Shown piece after piece: positions 57,974 through 64,000 of a stretch of DNA of 64,000 nucleotides. Numbering within the stretch: position 1 is the stretch's first letter; every line of letters starts with the position of its first letter. The translations under genes were made by a program, and so were the position numbers. The stretch is from Streptomyces sp. NBC_00271 (GTDB lineage Bacteria; Actinomycetota; Actinomycetes; Streptomycetales; Streptomycetaceae), in the NCBI RefSeq assembly GCF_036178845.1, contig NZ_CP108070.1, positions 558,001 to 622,000 of the forward strand, in the 5' to 3' direction. The notes under the pieces are model-generated. The model saw only the letters and a list, made by a program, of their open reading frames with translations, was not told the DNA's origin and did no database searches.

Positions 57974-58879
57974 CTATCCCTTCGTTCCGGTCGGCAACAC
58001 GGCACGGGCGATGCCGGTGAGGTTGCCCTGCAGGATGAGGATCTCGCTCCGGTTCGATCCGTCGAGGTCGGCCGCGTACACGTTCCCGGCGAGGTCGGTC
58101 ACGTACATGCGGCCGTCGTCCGGATCGAGGGCGAGGCCGATGCCTTCCATGAGGTGGGTCAGCAGGATCTCGGGTGTCCGCTGCCCTTCCGGCGCGTCCA
58201 ACGGCGAGCGGTTCACACTGTTGCCCCGCGGCGGGTCGCCGCGATCCGTCCAGTACAGCATGCGCCGCGTGAGGTCGAGCTCCAGGTCGATCGGCTCGGG
58301 CAGCCCCTCGAACAGCACCTCGATATCGCCGCGTTCGGCCGCAGCTTCCCCAGCGGGCAGGTCGATTCCGGCTCGCAGGATCTTCCCGAGTCCCGCGTCG
58401 CTCGGGCCCTTCTGTGTCCAGTAGAGGTGTCCGCCGACCGGGTCGACGGCGACTCCCACGCACCACTTGGTCTCCTCGCGGCGGTCGTCCTCTCCCTGTC
58501 CCGTCTGTACGAGGGTCTCGACGTTGTGGCCGTCGAGGTCGCAGCGCATCACGCGCATGCCTTCGCGATCACCCCAGTACAGCTTCCGGCCGGCCGCCTC
58601 GAAGTGGAGTTGCTTCGGCGTATGCGTGCCACCGCTCGGGACGATCGTCGTCCGGTTGCCTCCGTCCAGGTCCACGCGTTCGATCGAGCCGTCGTTCTCC
58701 GGCGGACGGCCCATGTTCGTCCAGTAGATGTGCCCGGCCTGGACATCGACGGCGACCCCGTCGGGGATCCTGCACCCGGTGACGATGACCTTCTTGTCGG
58801 AGCCGTCGGGGTTCGCGGAGAACAGGCGACCGCCGCTGCTGGCCTCGAGCACGAACAGTCTTTCCTGGGGCCGCGTCAC
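57974..58879 (-). CDS. YWTD (LDL-receptor-like) beta-propeller protein
   Basis: A 301-residue protein from GTG 58879. Repeats of the YWTD type are visible: GHIYWTNMGRPP, RKLYWGDREGM, GHLYWTQKGPS, RMLYWTDRGDPP and a closing MYVTDLAGNVYAADLDGSN, with the D-G-S-N/D-G-G-N loops between blades. No signal peptide, so cytoplasmic. Its start overlaps the upstream stop by four bases (GTGA), so it is translationally coupled to the dehydrogenase gene. A lactonase- or sensor-like role is possible; none can be proven. Confidence 0.8.
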   Translation of the reverse strand: MTRPQERLFVLEASSGGRLFSANPDGSDKKVIVTGCRIPDGVAVDVQAGHIYWTNMGRPPENDGSIERVDLDGGNRTTIVPSGGTHTPKQLHFEAAGRKLYWGDREGMRVMRCDLDGHNVETLVQTGQGEDDRREETKWCVGVAVDPVGGHLYWTQKGPSDAGLGKILRAGIDLPAGEAAAERGDIEVLFEGLPEPIDLELDLTRRMLYWTDRGDPPRGNSVNRSPLDAPEGQRTPEILLTHLMEGIGLALDPDDGRMYVTDLAGNVYAADLDGSNRSEILILQGNLTGIARAVLPTGTKG

Positions 58880-59865
58880 GATTCCTCCTTCGCCTGGCGA
58901 CCCACTGCGGCGCTCCGCGGGCCGGACGGGTCGTGCTCGGCCCGCACGGCCAGTAGGGCGGACAGCATCGCGTCGCGCCGGGCGGCCAGCTCATCGACCG
59001 AGTCGCCGTGCGCCTCCTGCAGGACGCCGGCCACGATCTGCTCCTTGAGCTCGGGCGTGAACTCGGGGGTGCCCAGGTCCTGCCAGGACGCCACCATCCG
59101 CGGCATCAGAGTGTCCATGAAGTGCTCAATGCCGCCCTCCCCTCCACCGAGATGCCACAGCAGATGGGGACCCATGACACCCCATCTGAGCCCCGGCCCC
59201 CAGGACACCGCGTCGTCGGAGTCCGCCACGTCGAGCACTCCCTCTTGGACCAGGTACACGACCTCTCGGTACAGCGCGGCCTGGATACGGTTGGCGACGT
59301 GCCCGGGAAGCTCCTTCTTGAGGTGAATCGGTTTCTTGCCGATCGCGGCGTAGAACGACATGACGTCCCGGATCGTCTCCGGGGCGGTCTTCGTCCCGCC
59401 CACGACCTCGACCAGCGGGACGACATGCGGCGGGTTGAAGGGGTGGCCGATGACGGTCCGTTCCGGACGTCGGCATTCGGCCTGGATGACGCTCATCGTG
59501 ATGCCCGAGGAACTCGACGCGATGATCGCGTCCGGCGGCGTGGCGTCGTCGATGTCGGCGAACAGCTTGACCTTGAGTTCCGGACGCTCCGGCGCGTTCT
59601 CCTGTACGAAATCGGCGTCCGCGACGGCCTGCCGCATGTCCGAGGTGAATCTCAGGCGATCGGGCGACGCTTCGGGCGCGAGCCCGATCGAAGCCGCCGT
59701 GTCCCATGCCGCCTCCACATACGACCGCAGGGCCGTCTCCGCGGTGGGGGCGGGGTCCGTCGCCGTGACGTCGAAGCCTCGGACGAGGTAGTGCGTCGCC
59801 CAGCTCGCACCGATCGTGCCGGTGCCGACGATCGCTACACGGTGGACGGGCTTGTGTGCGCTCAT
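58876..59865 (-). CDS. 3-hydroxyacyl-CoA dehydrogenase-type (carnitine dehydrogenase-like) enzyme
   Basis: A 329-residue protein from ATG 59865. The N-terminal Rossmann fold has VAIVGTGTIGASWATHYLVR (GxGxxG), then DPAPTAETALRSYVEAAWD, FVQENAPERPELKVKLFADI, IASSSSGITMS (catalytic Ser), IGHPFNPPHVVPLVEVVGG (His-Pro-Asn) and LPGHVANRIQAALYREVVYL. The proportions fit L-carnitine dehydrogenase and lambda-crystallin-like members more than the fatty-acid enzymes. It oxidises a 3-hydroxyacid or its CoA ester with NAD. It is part of the minus-strand acyl-CoA operon. Confidence 0.8.
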   Translation of the reverse strand: MSAHKPVHRVAIVGTGTIGASWATHYLVRGFDVTATDPAPTAETALRSYVEAAWDTAASIGLAPEASPDRLRFTSDMRQAVADADFVQENAPERPELKVKLFADIDDATPPDAIIASSSSGITMSVIQAECRRPERTVIGHPFNPPHVVPLVEVVGGTKTAPETIRDVMSFYAAIGKKPIHLKKELPGHVANRIQAALYREVVYLVQEGVLDVADSDDAVSWGPGLRWGVMGPHLLWHLGGGEGGIEHFMDTLMPRMVASWQDLGTPEFTPELKEQIVAGVLQEAHGDSVDELAARRDAMLSALLAVRAEHDPSGPRSAAVGRQAKEES

Positions 59866-59931
59866 GACTGGTTCACTGCTCCTGAAAGTCGGACACGGGC
59901 TGCGGGGGAAAGGCGGCTGAGATGGCCGGCA

Positions 59932-60359
59932 TCAGCGGCCGCGCCGGATGGGGGCACGTTTGTCGGCGAACGCCCGTGCGCCTTCCTGCGCGTCCTGGCC
60001 CGCAGCCGGCCCGCTCGTGAGCTCGCCCTGGTGTCTGAACACGACGCTCTCCTTCAGGCCATGCATGTCGCGCAGGACCTCCTTGACGGCTGCCTTCGCC
60101 GGCGTTCAGCAGCTCACGCGTGGGCAGTGCGCGCGGCGACGTGGAGCGCAAGTAGGCGCGGCAGCCTGACCTGTTCGTCCTCTGCCGTCACGGGACCACG
60201 TATGACCTCGGCCCACGACCGCCGCGAGCTGCACCGCGCCCTCGTGGTCGACGGCGTTCTTCTGCGCCGGGCGGTTGATGGCGATGGTGACGTCGATGGT
60301 CGTCACGCTGCCGCAGCGCTCGTGGAGCACTACGCCTGACGCGTCGGGCGCAATGCTCA
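59932..60359 (-). pseudogene. enoyl-CoA hydratase with internal deletion
   Basis: It begins at ATG 60359, overlapping the stop of the CoA-transferase gene (SIAPDASGVVLHERCGSV, then IAINRPAQKNAVDHEGAVQL), the N terminus of a crotonase. Soon after, the frame is lost. Downstream another frame gives AAVKEVLRDMHGLKESVVFR and DAQEGARAFADKRAPIRRGR, the classic C terminus, ending at 59932. About 150 residues with the oxyanion hole and catalytic Glu are missing. The operon has therefore lost its hydratase step. Confidence 0.8.
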
Positions 60360-61589
60360 TCGCGCCCCCTCCGCTTCCGCCGGGCCGGGAACCGCTCCCT
60401 CGGCGCGCAGCTCGGTGATCTCGACGGGGCTGAATCCCAGCTCGGCGAGGACCTCGTCGTTGTGCTCGCCCAGGTCCGGTGCCCGCTTCGCCGGGACCTT
60501 CGCGACGCCTCGCAGGTTGACCGGGCTGTTGATGGTGTACTCCAGCCCACTGACTCCTTCCAGCGGTACGACGATGTCGTTCGCGCGCAGCTGCGGATCC
60601 CGCGCGGTCTCCTCCGGTGTCTGAATGAGGCTGTAGGTGACGCGTTCCCGCGTCAGGGCGTCCTTCCAGTGGGCGAAGGGCCGCGAACGGAACTCGGCGT
60701 CGAGCAGCTCGGCCAGCGCGGTGGAGTTCTTGACGAAGCCATCGATGTCCGCGAAACGGGGATCCTCGAGCAGCTCCGGGTGCCCGATGGCCCGGGTCAG
60801 TCCCGGCCAGTGCGGGGCTGAGGTGACGAGCATGAACCATTCACCGTCGGCGGTCTGGTAAGGGTTGATCAGCGGGTTCGCCGGCTTCTTCCGGTCGTGC
60901 AACTCGAACGGCGTACCGTCGGCGAGCGCGCCGGCCACGAGCGTTCCCGTGGCCCAAACGCCCTCGGCGAGCAGTGACGTCCCGACGCTGGCTCCTTGTC
61001 CGGTCCGCTCGCGGCGGTAGAGGGCGGTCACGATCGCCGCGTAGATCCCGATCGCCGACATGTAGTCGCCGCTGCCCCAGACCGGGGCCGTCGGCGGGGC
61101 CCCCGCGTCCCGGGTGGAGGCCAGCAGCCCGCTGCGCGCCCAGTATGCGGTCAGGTCGAAGCCCGGCTGCCCGGCGTCGGGGCCGGCATCCCCGAAGCCC
61201 GTGATGTCGGCGTAGACGACCCGCGGGTTCCAGCCCGCGACCTCGTCGTAGCCGAGGTGCAGCTTCTCGCGGGTGCCGTGCGGGAAGTTGGTGATCACCA
61301 CGTCGGCCCACTCGACGAGGCGTTTGAGGATCTTGGTGGCCGCCGGGGACTTCAGGTCGATGGCCATGCCGCGCTTGTTGCGGTTGGTGAGGTGCCAGCT
61401 GTAGTTGGCTTGTGCCCGGGGGCTGGGCGGCACGGAGCTCAGCTTTCGCTGGGGGTCGCCCTTTCCCGGTGGCTCGATCTTGATGACGTCCGCTCCGAAG
61501 TCGGAGAGCACAGTGGCTGCGGCCGGTCCCGCAATGAAGGTCGACGCGTCGAGGACCTTCAGACCGGTGAAGACGGATTCGGTGGTCAT
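60357..61589 (-). CDS. class III CoA-transferase (CaiB/BaiF type)
   Basis: A 410-residue protein from ATG 61589. It opens with LKVLDASTFIAGPAAATVLS DFGADVIKIE, where the family Asp-phe-Gly-Ala-Asp is visible. Then GMAIDLKSPAATKILKRLVE, WADVVITNFPHGTREKLHLG, ITGFGDAGPDAGQPGFDLTA (the catalytic Asp lies in this GFDL region), and SAPHWPGLTRAIGH. It moves CoA from an acyl-CoA donor to a free acid. The start lies 5 bases after the stop of the acyl-CoA dehydrogenase gene. Confidence 0.9.
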   Translation of the reverse strand: MTTESVFTGLKVLDASTFIAGPAAATVLSDFGADVIKIEPPGKGDPQRKLSSVPPSPRAQANYSWHLTNRNKRGMAIDLKSPAATKILKRLVEWADVVITNFPHGTREKLHLGYDEVAGWNPRVVYADITGFGDAGPDAGQPGFDLTAYWARSGLLASTRDAGAPPTAPVWGSGDYMSAIGIYAAIVTALYRRERTGQGASVGTSLLAEGVWATGTLVAGALADGTPFELHDRKKPANPLINPYQTADGEWFMLVTSAPHWPGLTRAIGHPELLEDPRFADIDGFVKNSTALAELLDAEFRSRPFAHWKDALTRERVTYSLIQTPEETARDPQLRANDIVVPLEGVSGLEYTINSPVNLRGVAKVPAKRAPDLGEHNDEVLAELGFSPVEITELRAEGAVPGPAEAEGAR

Positions 61590-61594
61590 CGTCG

Positions 61595-62821
61595 TCACCT
61601 CACGAAGGCGCTCAGGCCGTCGGTGACGGCGCGTCCGACGATGAGGGTCTGGATCTCCCGCGTGCCCTCGTACGAGTAGATGGCCTCGGCGTCGGCGACG
61701 AAGCGGCCGACCTTGTAGTCGAGGAGAATGCCGTTGCCTGCCAGCAGTTCCCGCGCCCACCCCACGTTCTCGCGCATCCGCACGGTGCAGTAGGCCTTCG
61801 CCAGGGCGGACTGTTCGTCCCGGAACACCCCGGCGTCCTGCAACTGGGCCAGGCGCACCATCATCCCGCACGAGGCCGTGGCGTTGCCGAGCATCTTCAC
61901 GAGCAGGTCCTGCACGAGCTGGAAGCCCCCGATCGGACGTCCGAACTGCTCGCGCTCCTTCGCGTACTGCAGGGCGATCTCGTAGGCGGCGAACATCACT
62001 CCCACCGACTGCCACGCCACCCCGCTGCGCGTCTGGCGCAGGATCTTGGCGGTGTCCTTGAACGAGTTCGCGTTCTGCAGCCGGTTGGCCTCCGGAACAC
62101 GGCAGCCGTCGAGCACGATGTCGGCGTTCTGCACGATCCGCAGCGCCATCTTGTTCTCGATCTTCGTCGCGGTGAACCCGGGGGTGTCCTTCTCCACGAC
62201 GAAGCCCAGCACATGACGGGTCTCGACATCGCGGGCCCAGACGACCACCAGGTCGGCGAACGTCGCGTTTCCGATCCATCGCTTCGCGCCGTCGAGGATC
62301 CATTCGTCGCCGTCACGGCGCGCGGTCGTCTGCAGGCCGCCGGCCACGTCGGAGCCGCCGTGCGGCTCGGTCAGCCCGAAGGCGCCGATCTTCTCGAAGC
62401 GGCTCATCTTCGGCAGCCACTGACGCTTCTGTTCGTCGGAGCCGCAGGTCAGGATGGTGCCCATGGCCAGACCCGTGTGCACGCCCGCGAACGTGGCCAC
62501 GGACGCGTCGACATGCGCCAACTCCAGCGCGAGGAAGCCCGCGAAGAGGTTGCTCGGCTTGGATTCCGGCGAGTCCGGGTCGGCCCAGTCCATCAGACCG
62601 AGCCCCCCGAAGCCCTCGATCAGCTGGAAGGGGAACTCAGCCCGGGCCCAGTGGTCGTCGACGATCGGTGCGACCCGCTTGCGGAGGAACTCGCGCACGG
62701 ACTCGAGCTTCTCCCGCTCCGTGTCCGACAGCAGGTCCTCGTAGGCGTAGAAGTCGGCGGGCAGCAGCCCCTCGTCCAGGTAGGGACCGGACGGTGTCGG
62801 CAAGGTCGTTGTGCCGCTCAT
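61595..62821 (-). CDS. acyl-CoA dehydrogenase (glutaryl-CoA dehydrogenase-like)
   Basis: A 408-residue flavoprotein from ATG 62821, with GAGGGAGA upstream (the ATG at 62836 is upstream of that site). Hallmarks are GAFGLTEPHGGSDVAGGLQT, LDGAKRWIGNATFADLVVVW, NSFKDTAKILRQTRSGVAWQ and the C-terminal IYSYEGTREIQTLIVGRAVT, which contains the catalytic Glu. The pattern is nearest to glutaryl-CoA dehydrogenases and relatives. It heads the operon with CoA-transferase, (broken) hydratase and hydroxyacyl dehydrogenase. Confidence 0.9.
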   Translation of the reverse strand: MSGTTTLPTPSGPYLDEGLLPADFYAYEDLLSDTEREKLESVREFLRKRVAPIVDDHWARAEFPFQLIEGFGGLGLMDWADPDSPESKPSNLFAGFLALELAHVDASVATFAGVHTGLAMGTILTCGSDEQKRQWLPKMSRFEKIGAFGLTEPHGGSDVAGGLQTTARRDGDEWILDGAKRWIGNATFADLVVVWARDVETRHVLGFVVEKDTPGFTATKIENKMALRIVQNADIVLDGCRVPEANRLQNANSFKDTAKILRQTRSGVAWQSVGVMFAAYEIALQYAKEREQFGRPIGGFQLVQDLLVKMLGNATASCGMMVRLAQLQDAGVFRDEQSALAKAYCTVRMRENVGWARELLAGNGILLDYKVGRFVADAEAIYSYEGTREIQTLIVGRAVTDGLSAFVR

Positions 62822-63298
62822 TGCAATCTCCCTCAAGCGCTGTGGGACGTGGCCCGGAGATCCACGCCCGTCAGCGCTCTCCGCCCCTGGCGTATCGGTT
62901 CTCCGGCGCGATTAAACGCGGATCCCGGGCCGGTCCCCCGGACCCGCGCCGCGCAGGAGTGCCGTTGTCGCCGCGGACCACTCCAGTGGCCCGTCCCCGC
63001 CCGGTGCGGGAGGTCTACCGGGTACTGGAGGACATCCACACCCTGACCGGGCGCCGCATACGGGATCCAGCGCATCGAGTGCGCTGGGTCCTGGGCCACC
63101 CCTGGTCCACCCCACCGTCGTCGCGGCGGGTCGACGCAGGGCCGCTACAAGCGTCTGACCCGGGCAAGGGCGGAGATGGACGAACTCGCCGCTGCGGCGG
63201 CCGGCCGCCACTACAGACCCGCGGACGCCCGACGGCTTGAGGGGCCGCCGCATCGCCTCCGCGGACCGGATGATGGCCTCCAAGCCGCGCCCGCGTTG
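62822..63298. other. intergenic region, no supported gene
   Basis: About 480 bases between the dehydrogenase start and the monooxygenase stop. A plus-strand stretch around 63010-63230 reads like protein in pieces (REVYRVLEDIHTLTGRRIRD; RLTRARAEMDELAAAAAGRH) in two frames, perhaps a decayed gene that I cannot name. Confidence 0.35.
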
Positions 63299-64000
63299 TC
63301 AGGGCTGGGACGGACCGAACGGCGCGATCTCGTCGGGGTCGGGCACGGACAGAAGATGCTCAGCGCCGCCTTCGAGCATCTGGGCTATGTCGGCCGAGCG
63401 CGGGAGCATCGACTTCTCGTAGCTGCGTACAGCGTCCTCGATGGTGGAGGAGTGGACGAGTGCGAGCGCGAGTTCGCTGGCGTCGAGCATGGCCAGGTTG
63501 ACGCCGACGCCGAGCGGTGGCATGAGGTGTGCGGCGTCTCCCAGGAGTGTCACGCTGGGCGAGTGCTCCCATGTGTGCGGCACCGGCAGGGCGAACAGCG
63601 GACGATCGACGTAGGGGCCGTCGTTGTCGGTGATCATCCGGAGTGTCTGCGGTGACCAGGCCGCGTACTCGCTCAACAGGTGCGCGCGGATGCCCTCTGT
63701 GTCCTCGGGGCGAAGCCCGTTCGTGGTGATCCAGTCCACCGGGACACGCTGCATGATGTAGACGCGCATGTGACTACCGCTGTTGCGCTGTGCGAAGAGG
63801 CCGCGCTCGCCGTCGGCGACGTGAGCGCTGCCCTTGCCGACCAGTTCGGAAAGCTCGGGGTGTGCGGTCTCCATGTCGTCGAACCATGCCTCGAGGAAGC
63901 TGACCCCGGTGTAGCGCGGTGTCGCGGGCGACACGGCAGTGCGGACTCGGGAGGAAGCACCGTCCGCACCGATGACGAGATCCGCTTCAACGGCCGTCCC
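63299..64000 (-). CDS. FAD-dependent monooxygenase, C-terminal part, cut by window edge
   Basis: The minus frame runs open from the right edge (234 codons) to a stop at 63299. ADLVIGADGASSRVRTAV is the G-A-D-G-xx-S-x-VR motif and VTLLGDAAHLMPPLGVGVNL the GD FAD-binding motif of PHBH-fold aromatic hydroxylases; both are well conserved. Tetracycline-destructase-like members belong to the same group. The N-terminal Rossmann GxGxxG lies outside the window. Substrate unknown. Confidence 0.85.
   Translation of the reverse strand, partial: GTAVEADLVIGADGASSRVRTAVSPATPRYTGVSFLEAWFDDMETAHPELSELVGKGSAHVADGERGLFAQRNSGSHMRVYIMQRVPVDWITTNGLRPEDTEGIRAHLLSEYAAWSPQTLRMITDNDGPYVDRPLFALPVPHTWEHSPSVTLLGDAAHLMPPLGVGVNLAMLDASELALALVHSSTIEDAVRSYEKSMLPRSADIAQMLEGGAEHLLSVPDPDEIAPFGPSQP

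Noticed and set aside
60357..62303. A 648-codon frame covering the CoA-transferase and part of the dehydrogenase
   Set aside because: Only the part from 61589 on reads as CoA-transferase; the upstream part is the wrong frame of the dehydrogenase gene.

Overview
The window looks like Streptomyces or a close relative. Base composition is very G+C rich, genes prefer GC-ending codons and often start with GTG, and many products belong to families typical of streptomycetes (DUF6207, DUF6233, DUF6292, replication-relaxation, HxlR, SpoIIE-domain phosphatases, serine/threonine kinases). The many insertion sequences, gene remnants and local duplications suggest an accessory region such as a chromosome arm, a genomic island or a large plasmid. 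That placement is inference.

Layout. 1-5.7 kb: a cut-off AraC-type regulator, a decayed replication-relaxation gene interrupted by an IS982 fragment, a DUF2568 membrane protein, and two divergent copies of a small secreted protein that share one promoter/leader/signal-peptide cassette (third copy at 10.3 kb). 5.6-6.3 kb: a tRNA 3' half with an adjacent decayed integrase, the scar of an integrative element. 6.4-9.9 kb: a protease-like membrane protein with a zinc ribbon, followed by a receptor Ser/Thr kinase. 10.6-11.6 kb: an IS5-type element. 11.7-22.7 kb: an oligopeptide-binding lipoprotein, an ornithine aminotransferase stump, a second kinase without a sensor domain, an XRE-type membrane regulator, a LysM-NlpC/P60 hydrolase and a large repetitive secreted coiled-coil protein framed by a TGTCCGGGAC motif.

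22.8-33.5 kb: a Y-family polymerase with a LexA-type box, small streptomycete proteins present in duplicate, a PAS-PAS-GAF-SpoIIE phosphatase, an intact Ku gene, a Ku tail fragment and an rve transposase. 33.5-49 kb: several small-molecule and detoxification units. These are AraC/hydrolase, an NmrA-like reductase, HxlR with two beta-carbonic anhydrases, an MBL hydrolase and two alpha/beta hydrolases, and a block of two HxlR regulators with VOC, MFS, PIG-L and nitrilase genes sharing a GGTTTG-N5-CAAACC operator. A third Ku fragment lies at 42.7 kb.

49-57 kb: a frameshifted second Y-family polymerase, a DEDDh exonuclease, a LexA-like repressor, an IS630 element, a methyltransferase and a two-repeat relic resembling a type I-E CRISPR array. 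57-64 kb: TetR with a DUF1801 protein, then a co-directional acyl-CoA operon (acyl-CoA dehydrogenase, class III CoA-transferase, an internally deleted enoyl-CoA hydratase, a 3-hydroxyacyl-CoA dehydrogenase-type enzyme, a YWTD propeller), and a cut-off FAD monooxygenase.

The strongest candidates for something undescribed are the amplified leader-cassette secreted peptides, the degenerate-protease/kinase pair, the TGTCCGGGAC-framed secreted coiled-coil protein, and the HxlR operator network. All calls come from reading sequence and translations; no database search was run.
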